This document shows, piece after piece, positions 43,034 to 52,238 of a stretch of 64,000 nucleotides of DNA. Within the stretch, counting starts at the first letter, position 1. Each line of letters begins with the position of its first letter. A program made the translations under genes and the position numbers. Where the stretch lies: the NCBI RefSeq assembly GCF_913060805.1, contig NZ_CAJXTC010000026.1:1-64000 (forward strand), in the 5' to 3' direction. The notes under the pieces were generated by a model. That model had not been told where the DNA came from and made no database searches. It saw nothing but the letters and a program-made list of their open reading frames with translations. The stretch comes from an uncultured Draconibacterium sp. (lineage in GTDB: Bacteria > Bacteroidota > Bacteroidia > Bacteroidales > Prolixibacteraceae).

Positions 43034-46000
43034 TTAGAGTGACTCTATTTCCTTGAGTTTTGCTTTAACCTCCGCGTCATCCGATCTTAATTCCAACGCT
43101 TTTCGGTAGTAGAAACGGGCCACATTATAATTCCCCGACTCAAAAGCACTATTGGCAGTTGTTTTAAAGTTCTCGAACTGCTGCTGGCTCTGACCGGCAA
43201 CCCGTTCAGCAACCCGGCGTTCAATTTCGCGTAACTGCTCCCTTGGATAGGCTTCAGTATCTTTCTGCGAAAGCGCCTGGTTATACCAACCTCTGGCAAC
43301 TGCCAGTTCGTTATTCCTAAAACTTTCATCCGCCAAATCGATAAAACGCTGGTACTCGCGGTCGCGTTCGCTCATCATCATATCACCCAGTATTCGGTTA
43401 ATTTCGGCAATACGCTGCGGCGGATAAGTCTCTTCCGGTTTCAGATCCTGTGCTTTATAATACCACGCTCTCGACACGTTGTACTGCTCGATATCAAACG
43501 AACCATCGGCCTTTTTAATAATTTCGTTGTAAAGTGCATCCAGTCCTGCTTCTTCCAGAATTCGCTGCTCATCCAGCTCCTCTTCCAGTTGTGCGATTTG
43601 CTCTTTTCTTCTAGCCAAGTCCTCAGCATTAGCTTGTTCCTGAGCCAATCGCTGGCGTTCGTTTTCACGAATTTCATCTATCTTTCTGATCTGCGATTTC
43701 GGATATTCTTCATCCGGTTTTACACCCATAGCAATTTCGTATTGCAGGCGGGCATCATCATACGACTGCGTCCGGAAATGACCATCAGCCACAACAATTA
43801 CACTTCTGTATTTTTCGTCGATAGCTTGTTGCTCCAGAATTCCGTCAATTTCAGCAATCTTCTCTTTCGGATAAATTTCGTCCGGTTTTAATGCCAACGC
43901 TTCAGTGTAATTCTCTTTCGAAGACGTGTAACTGTTTGCCGAGAAGAAACGGTCAGCCTGCATAATCAAACTCGAATATTTCCGATCTAACTCAGCCTGC
44001 GCAGCCTCTGCAGCTGCCAGCTCTCTTAAGATTCGATCAATCTCATCGATACGTTCCTGCGGATAACCCTCTTCCGGTTTTATATCTTGTGCTGCGCGGT
44101 ATTCGTTTCGTGAATTTTCGTAGTTCTCGGCAGTGAACAGTTCGTCAGCTCTGGCGATAGCATCGTTGTAGTTTTTATCTTTTTCAGCTTGAATAGCAGC
44201 TAAACGAGCTGCTTCAGCTTCTGCAGCTTCACGAGCCAAACGTTCTCTTGTTGTTACAATCGAATCAATTTTTGCCAACTGCTCATCCGGGTAAGTTTCG
44301 TCGGCTTTAGCTTGTTTTGCTGTATTGTATGCTGCAATTGCAGCGTCCCATCCTTCGCGATTAAATTCGCGGTCGCCCTCTGCAATTGCATCTTCGTAGG
44401 CTTTTTGTGCTGCAGAAAGTTGTGCTAACAGATTTCCGATTTCATCAATACGCTGTTGCGGATACGATTCTTCAGGTTTAATCTCCAAAGCCGCGCGATA
44501 TTCGTTGCGCGAATTTTCGTAGTTCTCAGCTGTAAACAGTTCATCTGCACGGGCAATGGCATCGTTGTAGTTTTTATCTTTTTCAGCCTGAATAGCAGCT
44601 ATACGTGCTGCCTCGGCTTCGGCTGCTTCACGAGCCAAACGTTCTCTGGTTGTTACAATCGAATCGATTTTTGCCAACTGTTCATCCGGGTATGTTTCAT
44701 CAGCTTTGACTTGTTTTGCTGTGTTGTATGCAACAATAGCAGCTTCCCAACCTTCGCGATTAAATTCACGATCTCCTTCAGCAATCGCATCTTCGTACGC
44801 TTTTTGTGCCGCTGATAGTTGAGCGAGTATTGTTCCAATCTCATCGATGCGCTGTTGCGGGTAGGTTTCTTCCGGTTTTATATCGAGTGCTACGCGGTAT
44901 TCGTTTCGTGAGTTTTCGTAATTCTCGGCTGTGAACAGCTCGTCAGCACGTGCAATGGCATCGTTGTAGTTTTTATCTTTCTCTGCCTGGATAGCAGCTA
45001 AACGTGCAGCTTCTGCTTCGGCAGCTTCTTGCGCCAAACGTTCTCTGGTGGTTACAATCGAATCAATTTTTGCCAGCTGCTCATCCGGGTAGGTTTCGTC
45101 GGCTTTAGCTTCTTTTGCTGTATTGTAGGCTACAATTGCAGCATCCCAACCTTCGCGACGAAATTCGCGGTCGCCTTCAGCAACTGCATCTTCGTAGGCT
45201 TTTTGCGCTGCTGAAAGTTGTGCTAACAAGTTTCCAATCTCATCGATACGCTGCTGCGGATAAGATTCTTCCGGTTTAATGTCAAGCGCTGCACGGTATT
45301 CGTTGCGTGAGTTTTCGTAGTTCTCTGCAGTAAACAGTTCGTCAGCACGAGCAATAGCGTCATTGTAGTTTTTGTCTTTTTCGGCCTGAATTGCTGCTAA
45401 TCGAGCGGCTTCGGCTTCGGCCTCTTCACGAGCCAAACGTTCTCTTGTAGTAACAATCGAATCGATTTTTGCCAGTTGTTCATCCGGGTAGGTTTCGTCT
45501 GCTTTCGCTTGTTTTGCTGTATTGTAAGCTGCGATCGCAGCGTCCCAACCTTCGCGATTAAATTCGCGGTCGCCCTGAGCAATTGCATCTTCGTATGCTT
45601 TTTGTGCTGCTGAAAGTTGTGCTAACAGATTTCCTATTTCATCAATGCGTTGCTGCGGATAAGTTTCATCCGGTTTTATATCAAGTGCTGCGCGGTATTC
45701 GTTACGTGAGTTTTCGTAGTTCTCGGCTGTAAACAATTCATCAGCACGAGCAATGGCATCGTTATAGTTTTTGTCTTTTTCTGCCTGAATGGCTGCCAAA
45801 CGAGCGGCTTCGGCTTCTGCGGCTTCTCTTGCCAATCGTTCGCGTGTGGTTACAATTGAATCAATTTTTGCCAACTGCTCATCCGGGTAAGTTTCATCAG
45901 CTTTTGCTTGTTTTGCGGTGTTATATGCAGCAATAGCAGCTTCCCAACCTTCGCGATTAAATTCACGGTCACCCTCTGCAATTGCATCTTCATAAGCTTT

Positions 46001-48970
46001 TTGTGCTGCGGAAAGTTGTGCTAACAGATTTCCGATTTCATCAATACGCTGTTGCGGATACGATTCTTCAGGTTTAATCTCCAAAGCCGCGCGATATTCG
46101 TTGCGCGAATTTTCGTAGTTCTCAGCTGTAAACAGTTCATCTGCACGGGCAATGGCATCGTTGTAGTTTTTATCTTTCTCTGCCTGGATAGCAGCTAATC
46201 TCGCGGCTTCAGCTTCTGCAGCTTCTCTTGCCAAACGTTCTCTTGTGGTTACAATCGAATCAATTTTTGCCAGCTGCTCATCCGGGTAGGTTTCGTCGGC
46301 TTTAGCTTCTTTTGCTGTATTGTAGGCTACAATTGCAGCATCCCAAGCTTCGCGACGGAATTCACGGTCCCCTTCAGCAACTGCATCTTCGTAGGCTTTT
46401 TGTGCTGCTGAAAGTTGTGACAACAGGTTTCCGATCTCATCAATACGCTGTTGCGGATACGATTCTTCCGGTTTTATATCCAATGCAGCGCGGTATTCGT
46501 TGCGTGAATTTTCGTAGTTCTCAGCTGTGAACAGTTCATCAGCGCGTGCAATCGCATCGTTGTAATTTTTATCTTTCTCTGCCTGAATAGCTGCCAATCT
46601 CGCGGCTTCAGCTTCTGCGGCTTCACGAGCCAGACGCTCTCTTGTGGTTACAATCGAATCAATTTTTGCCAGTTGTTCATCCGGATACGTTTCGTCGGCT
46701 TTTGCTTGTTTTGCGGTATTGTAAGCCGCAATCGCTGCCTCCCAGCCTTCACGACGGAATTCGCGGTCACCTTCAGCAACGGCATCTTCGTAAGCTTTTT
46801 GTGCTGCTGAAAGTTGTGACAACAGGTTTCCTATTTCATCGATACGCTGTTGCGGATACGATTCTTCCGGCTTAATATCCAATGCTGCACGATATTCGTT
46901 GCGTGAGTTTTCGTAGTTCTCCGCAGTGAACAGTTCGTCAGCTCTGGCGATTGCATCGTTGTAGTTTTTATCTTTCTCAGCTTGTAGCGCTGCTAAACGT
47001 GCTGCCTCAGCTTCGGCAGCTGCTTGCGCCAAACGTTGCTGTTCGGCAACAGCCCCATCAATTTTAGCCATCATTTCCGGCGGATAAGTCTCTTCCGGTT
47101 TAAGTTGTGCAGCTTCAGCAAAAGTGGATTTCGCATCAGCATAATCCTCTCGTCCGAACAAACGATCACCCTCTGCAATCAAATCGTTGTATTCCCGATC
47201 CAAACGAGCCAATTCAGTTAAAGTCGAAGCAATTTCATCCAGCTTATCTTTCGGATATTGCTCACGCGGTTTTATTTGCAAGGCTTCGTTGTATTTACCC
47301 CGGGCATCTTCGTAATTTTTCAGTGCCAGCATATTGTCGGCCTGCTCAATTACCTGCGCATACTGCTCGTCAACTCCCTGTTGGGCAATTAACTGAGTAA
47401 TTTCCGCAATTCGCTCCTCAACATGTTTGTCGCCCGATTTTAATTCATTTGCCTTTTCATAAAGCGTTTTGGCGTTGGCATAACTTTGGGCATCAAACTG
47501 CTTATCGGCCTGACTAACAAACTCATTAAAACTGTTTTGAGCATACAGAATCTGGCTGATCTCCTCGACCCGCTTTTTCGTTCTTGGCTCATCGGGAACT
47601 AACTCCAGTGCCTGCTCGTAGTTCGACAAGGCTTCGGGATAATCTTCCTTTTTGTAGGCCTTATCCGCGGCGGCAATAAATTTATCAAACTCCATCCGGT
47701 TAAGGATGTCCTTCATTTCCTTTTTCGTCTCCTCAATTCGGCGGGTAGCCTTTATATCGTTGGGTTTATACGACAATGCATTTTCGAACGAAGTAAGCGC
47801 CCGATCGTAAAACTGCTTGGTAAACATACGCTCCCCTTCCGTCATCGCATCATCATAACTTTTCTGATCTTCCTGATTTCTGCGTTGTTCAGCAAGCAAA
47901 CCATTTATTTCCGCAATTTTAGTCTTCGGATATTGTTCGTTGGGCCTGATCTCCAGCGCCTTATTAAAAAGCCCAAGCGCCTCGTTGAATAACAGTTCGT
48001 CAATCGCCTGGTCGCCTTGTTCAATCAGGTTCTGATAATTTCCGGCAACACGCTGCTGCTCCTGTAATTCGGCAATCTTTTTAATCTGATCGTTTACATA
48101 CTGATCAAAAGGTTTTATAGACAGGGCGCGGTTGTATGAATTTTTGGCTTCGGGCAATTCACGATTCGTAAAGTGCAGATCGCCTTCTTTAACCAGTTTA
48201 TTAAAGCGCGCTAACATTGCGGCATCCAAATCTTCGGCAGCCATAATCAATCCCAGAAGATCGTTAATTTCAGCAATCCGGTCTTTCGGAAACTGCTCGC
48301 TCGGGAATATTTTGCTGGCAGCTTTATAACCATCCAAAGCTTCTAAAAACTCTTCGTTACTGTATTCATTTCCGGCTTGTTCCAGTAATTCGTTGTATTC
48401 TTTTCGTAGCTCCGCCAATTCGGCACGGGTTAAACGCGCCATAAAATCAGCATTCTCATCAACCTGCTGCGCCTGTGCAATTGCCTGGTTGATCAGACGC
48501 TCAATTTGCGCATCGTTGTAATACAGTTCCTTTACAAAATTATCGACACTCGGACTATAAAATATTTTCAGGACGGTGTTCTCTGCAAACGAATTATCGA
48601 TTCCCGGAATCTCAGTAAACAGATTAATATCTATCGGGAATGGAGGGAATTTAGGATCGGCATTAAGAACATCGCGCGGAACAGCGGTTTCTATCACAAT
48701 TTTCTGGCTAAAATTTCCTTCGTGCTCAAAAACCAGTTCCCATTTGTGGTTCCAGTTCAACTCGACATTGTATCTTCCATCGGCTCCAACACCGTAATTA
48801 TCAAGTCGTCTGCCATCGCGATACATTTGTATAATAGCCCCTTCAGGAGATCCTTCCTGAACGGTAATCGTACCTTCAACAGCCAAACCATTGGCGCGCT
48901 GAGCCATCGACTGGCCAACACAAAAAACAAAAATTAAAATGGTAATTATGCTTGTAAACCCTTGCTTCAT
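43034..48970 (-). CDS. Giant secreted TPR-like repeat protein (1978 residues)
   Basis: An exported protein (signal peptide 1-23, ending GQSMAQ) with a carboxypeptidase-like beta domain near 30-95 (LAVEGTITVQEGSPEGAIIQMYRDGRRLDNYGV). The rest is about 30 TPR-like helical repeats whose consensus ends in a KP-x-E-x-YP-x-x-x-I-x-E-I motif. Residues 665-1595 are seven nearly identical 133-residue units, each carrying two such helical repeats and an Ala/Glu-rich coiled-coil linker (ERLAREAAEAEAARLAAIQ). The final 350 residues are less regular. No enzymatic domain is seen. It could be a long periplasmic or surface scaffold. It is a single gene. Confidence 0.9.
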   Translation of the reverse strand: MKQGFTSIITILIFVFCVGQSMAQRANGLAVEGTITVQEGSPEGAIIQMYRDGRRLDNYGVGADGRYNVELNWNHKWELVFEHEGNFSQKIVIETAVPRDVLNADPKFPPFPIDINLFTEIPGIDNSFAENTVLKIFYSPSVDNFVKELYYNDAQIERLINQAIAQAQQVDENADFMARLTRAELAELRKEYNELLEQAGNEYSNEEFLEALDGYKAASKIFPSEQFPKDRIAEINDLLGLIMAAEDLDAAMLARFNKLVKEGDLHFTNRELPEAKNSYNRALSIKPFDQYVNDQIKKIAELQEQQRVAGNYQNLIEQGDQAIDELLFNEALGLFNKALEIRPNEQYPKTKIAEINGLLAEQRRNQEDQKSYDDAMTEGERMFTKQFYDRALTSFENALSYKPNDIKATRRIEETKKEMKDILNRMEFDKFIAAADKAYKKEDYPEALSNYEQALELVPDEPRTKKRVEEISQILYAQNSFNEFVSQADKQFDAQSYANAKTLYEKANELKSGDKHVEERIAEITQLIAQQGVDEQYAQVIEQADNMLALKNYEDARGKYNEALQIKPREQYPKDKLDEIASTLTELARLDREYNDLIAEGDRLFGREDYADAKSTFAEAAQLKPEETYPPEMMAKIDGAVAEQQRLAQAAAEAEAARLAALQAEKDKNYNDAIARADELFTAENYENSRNEYRAALDIKPEESYPQQRIDEIGNLLSQLSAAQKAYEDAVAEGDREFRREGWEAAIAAYNTAKQAKADETYPDEQLAKIDSIVTTRERLAREAAEAEAARLAAIQAEKDKNYNDAIARADELFTAENYENSRNEYRAALDIKPEESYPQQRIDEIGNLLSQLSAAQKAYEDAVAEGDREFRREAWDAAIVAYNTAKEAKADETYPDEQLAKIDSIVTTRERLAREAAEAEAARLAAIQAEKDKNYNDAIARADELFTAENYENSRNEYRAALEIKPEESYPQQRIDEIGNLLAQLSAAQKAYEDAIAEGDREFNREGWEAAIAAYNTAKQAKADETYPDEQLAKIDSIVTTRERLAREAAEAEAARLAAIQAEKDKNYNDAIARADELFTAENYENSRNEYRAALDIKPDETYPQQRIDEIGNLLAQLSAAQKAYEDAIAQGDREFNREGWDAAIAAYNTAKQAKADETYPDEQLAKIDSIVTTRERLAREEAEAEAARLAAIQAEKDKNYNDAIARADELFTAENYENSRNEYRAALDIKPEESYPQQRIDEIGNLLAQLSAAQKAYEDAVAEGDREFRREGWDAAIVAYNTAKEAKADETYPDEQLAKIDSIVTTRERLAQEAAEAEAARLAAIQAEKDKNYNDAIARADELFTAENYENSRNEYRVALDIKPEETYPQQRIDEIGTILAQLSAAQKAYEDAIAEGDREFNREGWEAAIVAYNTAKQVKADETYPDEQLAKIDSIVTTRERLAREAAEAEAARIAAIQAEKDKNYNDAIARADELFTAENYENSRNEYRAALEIKPEESYPQQRIDEIGNLLAQLSAAQKAYEDAIAEGDREFNREGWDAAIAAYNTAKQAKADETYPDEQLAKIDSIVTTRERLAREAAEAEAARLAAIQAEKDKNYNDAIARADELFTAENYENSRNEYRAAQDIKPEEGYPQERIDEIDRILRELAAAEAAQAELDRKYSSLIMQADRFFSANSYTSSKENYTEALALKPDEIYPKEKIAEIDGILEQQAIDEKYRSVIVVADGHFRTQSYDDARLQYEIAMGVKPDEEYPKSQIRKIDEIRENERQRLAQEQANAEDLARRKEQIAQLEEELDEQRILEEAGLDALYNEIIKKADGSFDIEQYNVSRAWYYKAQDLKPEETYPPQRIAEINRILGDMMMSERDREYQRFIDLADESFRNNELAVARGWYNQALSQKDTEAYPREQLREIERRVAERVAGQSQQQFENFKTTANSAFESGNYNVARFYYRKALELRSDDAEVKAKLKEIESL
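44186..46978 (-). repeat. Seven in-frame 399-bp tandem repeats inside the giant TPR gene
   Basis: The codon for Glu in EKDKNYND recurs exactly every 399 bases, from 46978 to 44185, giving seven full units and the start of an eighth (to about 44027). No insertion or deletion breaks the register. The units differ mainly at synonymous sites, with scattered amino-acid changes such as R/N in REF-x-RE and A/S in NLL-x-Q. Confidence 0.95.
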
Positions 48971-49153
48971 ATCAATTTGTTAATTAACAAAGAACGAAAA
49001 TAAAAACAAATAATTATCCGCTAAATAAATTGTAGCATGTTTTTCTTTTAACGGCTGTTTTTTACAAAATGCACGATTTACGCGCTTTTTTATTACATTT
49101 TTCAACTATTATATGTTATTTTGGCGCTTCATTTATTTATCCACTACTATAAT

Positions 49154-50617
49154 ATGACAACAAAACGCGAAGCATCACTTTTTCTGGCATTGTTGCCCAT
49201 TCTCATTTTAATAGGACTATTAACACTTAACGTATTACTTTTTGACGATACTTTGGCCGGCGCCAACCAGGTTGCGCTGATGCTGGCCGCTGCCATTGCA
49301 GGCGTTGTTGCCTATCGGCTGGGATTTAGTTGGGACCGAATCAGCAACAAAATCGTTTCGACAATCGGTTCGGCGATGCCCTCTATTTTAATTCTTCTTT
49401 TGATCGGTTCGTTGGCTGGAACATGGCTTATTAGTGGTGTTGTGCCGGCAATGATTTATTACGGATTAGATATTATCAGCCCCAAAATGTTTCTGTTTAC
49501 GGCAGTTGTGGTGAGTGCCATTGTTAGTGTGGCCACCGGAAGTTCGTGGTCGACCATTGCAACAATTGGAATTGCGCTGTTGGGTATCGGGAAAGCCATT
49601 GGAATTGACGAAGCCGTAGTAGCCGGAGCCATTATTAGTGGCGCCTATTTTGGCGATAAAATGAGCCCGTTGAGCGATACAACAAATCTTGCTCCTGCAA
49701 TGGCGGGAACCGACTTGTTTACCCACATAAAATATATGACCTTCACCACGGTACCAACGATGACAATCACTCTGATCATTTTCCTGATCATGGGTTTTAA
49801 TTATGATTTTACGAATGCATCGATAAATGTTGAAGATGTAAAAGTGGCCATCGACGCTACTTTTAACACCAGTCCGCTATTGTTTTTGGTTCCGGTGGCG
49901 TTGATTACGGTAATCATCTTAAAGGTACCGCCACTTCCATCGTTGTTGATTGGAACATTATTAGGCGGTTTGTTTGCCATTATTTTCCAACCCGATATTA
50001 TAAATGCTGTTGCTGGCAACGTTGACAATTACGGAACCGCATCGTATTATTCGGTTATGCAGGCCATGTTTGGCGATGTAAGTTTAACCACTTCAAATGC
50101 CAATGTAAACGATTTGCTGAGCACATCGGGTATGCGCGGAATGCTCGACACTGTTTGGCTGATACTTTCGGCAATGGTTTTTGGTGGCGTAATGGAATCG
50201 GCAGGTTTATTAAAACGAATTACACAGCCAATTATAAAGTACGCAAAAAGCACCGGAAGTCTGGTGGCATCAACAGTTGGAACTTGCATCTTTTTCAACA
50301 CCACAGCATCCGACCAGTATATTGCACTGGTAGTTCCGGGCAGGATGTACCGAAAAGCGTACGAGGACAAAGGCCTTAAGCCTGAAGTTTTGAGTAGAAC
50401 GCTGGAAGACAGCGGAACGATTACTTCTGTGCTTATTCCGTGGAATACCTGCGGGGCAACACAATCGCGTGTTTTAGGTGTTGATACCTGGTCGTACGCG
50501 CCTTATGCCTTTTTTAATATCATCAGTCCGTTTATGACCATACTTTTTGCTTATCTGAACATCAAAATCAGGCGATTTGTCAAAGGCGAAAAGCCACAGG
50601 AAGTAAAAGAAGATTAA
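49154..50617 (+). CDS. nhaC: Na+/H+ antiporter of the NhaC family
   Basis: I chose the ATG at 49154 (MTTKREASLFLALLPILILI); the longer frame adds 11 unlikely residues. The 487-residue membrane protein has about twelve transmembrane helices. GSSWSTIATIGIALLGIGKAIGIDEAVVAGAIISGAYFGDKMSPLSDTTNLAP is the conserved NhaC core, and a second matching half contains the STVGTCIFFNTTASDQYIALVVPGRMYRKAYEDKG region. It exchanges Na+ for H+ at the inner membrane, sensible in a cell that pumps Na+ with its decarboxylase. It is a single gene. Confidence 0.94.
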   Translation: MTTKREASLFLALLPILILIGLLTLNVLLFDDTLAGANQVALMLAAAIAGVVAYRLGFSWDRISNKIVSTIGSAMPSILILLLIGSLAGTWLISGVVPAMIYYGLDIISPKMFLFTAVVVSAIVSVATGSSWSTIATIGIALLGIGKAIGIDEAVVAGAIISGAYFGDKMSPLSDTTNLAPAMAGTDLFTHIKYMTFTTVPTMTITLIIFLIMGFNYDFTNASINVEDVKVAIDATFNTSPLLFLVPVALITVIILKVPPLPSLLIGTLLGGLFAIIFQPDIINAVAGNVDNYGTASYYSVMQAMFGDVSLTTSNANVNDLLSTSGMRGMLDTVWLILSAMVFGGVMESAGLLKRITQPIIKYAKSTGSLVASTVGTCIFFNTTASDQYIALVVPGRMYRKAYEDKGLKPEVLSRTLEDSGTITSVLIPWNTCGATQSRVLGVDTWSYAPYAFFNIISPFMTILFAYLNIKIRRFVKGEKPQEVKED

Positions 50618-50646
50618 ACTGAAATACTTTTTATAAAGCACAAAAA

Positions 50647-50674
50647 AACGCAGCAACATAACGTTGACTGCGTT
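50647..50674. terminator. Terminator between nhaC and the oxidoreductase gene
   Basis: AACGCAG-CAAC and GTTG-a-CTGCGTT form an 11-bp stem with one bulge and a 5-base loop. A/T-rich sequence lies on both sides, fitting both convergent genes. Confidence 0.75.
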
Positions 50675-50699
50675 ATTTATTTTATGGTAGAAAAGTGAA

Positions 50700-52106
50700 T
50701 TACGTTAATCGTTTACTTCGTGGTTGTAAAGTGGTTAAACTACCAACTTTTACAGGCATTCCCGACTCAATACTATTTCGGGCGGCGGTACCAATCAGAA
50801 TTGACATTGCTCCGTCGCGGGTTCCGGCCAAATGCTGAAATTCGTCCTCGGCATCGGGAGTTCTGAAAATATGATCGTGCAATCGTTCATCTCCTCCTCC
50901 GTGGCCACCACGACTGTACCCTACATTTATAATTTCCTGCTCGCCCCACAGTTTATGCAAAATTATTGGCTTCAATATTTGCTCCTCGTTGCCACTCTGG
51001 TCCATTTCTGCACGGTGCATATCTTCCTGCGAAATCTGCACTTCCTCCAAATAAGGCACATCCAAAAATGCTTCAATACGCCCCTCGGTGCCGTTAAATG
51101 CAACGCGCCAGCCTTCCCACGGCGAGTAAGTCGTTAGCATGTAATTCAGGTACACATTGTTGGCATATTTTACATTCACATTCATTTTATCGTAAATGTT
51201 TATTTCGGGTCGGAACAAACAATTATCGCGGATGTAACCATCGTACTGCTCGTGTTTTGCGTACAGATTGTATTCTGTAGTACTTTTGGTGATATCCCAA
51301 AAAAACGGACAAGTTGTTTTTTCATCGCACGACCGGCAATTTACACCGCTTTTTTCGGGGCGGTTGCCGTAATACTCCAGATCGCCTTTGGCGTAAACTT
51401 CATCCGGATCGGAATCGATCCACCAGTTCAGCAGATCGAAATGATGTGTGGCTTTGTGAATCAATAAAGTTCCGCTCCACTCTCGCTGCCCGTGCCAACG
51501 ACGAAAATACGAAGCACCGTGACTGGTATTTAACATCCACGAAAAATCAACCGAAACCAGTTTGCCGATGGTATTATTCATCAACAACTCCTTGATCTTT
51601 GTATTGTAAGGACTCCAGCGATAATTGAAGCCAACGATAACTTTTCGTTTATATCGTCGTTCGGCATCCAATATTTCCTGGCATTTATCTTCGTCGGTGG
51701 TTAGTGGCTTTTCAGTCAGCACATCAACACCATTTTCCAACGATTTTATTATAAACTGATGGTGCGTGGCATCAGGTGTTGTAACAATTATTAAATCGGG
51801 CGTTTGCTCCTTGATCATATCGTCGAACTCGGTGTAGGTTTTACAGTCCTTACCGACTCCGATAAAATCTGCAGCATATTTTACGCGGCCGGGATTTATA
51901 TCCACCAGCGCCACAAATTCAAGAATCTCATTGTATTTGTCGACCAGTCGTTTGCCCCAGAAACTGTTTCCGCGAATTCCGGTGCCCACCAAAACAATTT
52001 TCAGTTTTTCACCTTCGGAAAGAACAGCAGCTTTTAAAGGATTGGAGACAACAGCACCTGCAGCGATGGTGCCAATAGTGGCCAGAAAGTTTCGTCTGTT
52101 TTGCAT
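50700..52106 (-). CDS. Gfo/Idh/MocA-family oxidoreductase with Tat-type signal
   Basis: A 468-residue protein with a twin-arginine signal (NRRNFLATIGTIAAGAVVS), so it is probably exported folded with its cofactor. The NAD(P)-binding Rossmann part has LKIVLVGTGIRGNSFWGKRLV, VALVDINPGRVKYAADF and VDVLTEKPLTTDEDKC with the EKP motif. The C-terminal domain contains GFNYRWSPYNTKIKE and an unusual cysteine cluster (NCRSCDEKTTCPFF, about 270). Members oxidise or reduce sugars or hydrolyse glycosides by a redox mechanism. It follows susD by about 130 bases and a strong terminator, so it is a separate transcript but probably part of the same locus. Confidence 0.92.
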   Translation of the reverse strand: MQNRRNFLATIGTIAAGAVVSNPLKAAVLSEGEKLKIVLVGTGIRGNSFWGKRLVDKYNEILEFVALVDINPGRVKYAADFIGVGKDCKTYTEFDDMIKEQTPDLIIVTTPDATHHQFIIKSLENGVDVLTEKPLTTDEDKCQEILDAERRYKRKVIVGFNYRWSPYNTKIKELLMNNTIGKLVSVDFSWMLNTSHGASYFRRWHGQREWSGTLLIHKATHHFDLLNWWIDSDPDEVYAKGDLEYYGNRPEKSGVNCRSCDEKTTCPFFWDITKSTTEYNLYAKHEQYDGYIRDNCLFRPEINIYDKMNVNVKYANNVYLNYMLTTYSPWEGWRVAFNGTEGRIEAFLDVPYLEEVQISQEDMHRAEMDQSGNEEQILKPIILHKLWGEQEIINVGYSRGGHGGGDERLHDHIFRTPDAEDEFQHLAGTRDGAMSILIGTAARNSIESGMPVKVGSLTTLQPRSKRLT

Positions 52107-52175
52107 GTGTAAAAGTTTAGAATGAATAGTAGTTGATTTAGACGAATAAACTTAAGACAATTTGTGTATTCTTCC

Positions 52176-52206
52176 AAAAAAAAGAGGCTGCCCACAGGCA
52201 GCCTCT
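52176..52206 (-). terminator. Terminator after susD
   Basis: AGAGGCTGCC and GGCAGCCTCT form a perfect 10-bp stem with a 4-base loop, followed on the minus strand by eight T. It ends the sigma-FecR-SusC-SusD transcript about 30 bases past the susD stop. Confidence 0.92.
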
Positions 52207-52238
52207 CGATTCATAAACTAATTACTAGACTATCAGGT

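Noticed and set aside
44456-45214. Open frames on the opposite strand of the tandem repeats
   Set aside because: They recur with the repeat period and are shadows of the giant TPR gene.
44186-46978. Tandem array as a possible CRISPR
   Set aside because: Unit of 399 bases is coding and in frame; there are no short repeats with unique spacers.
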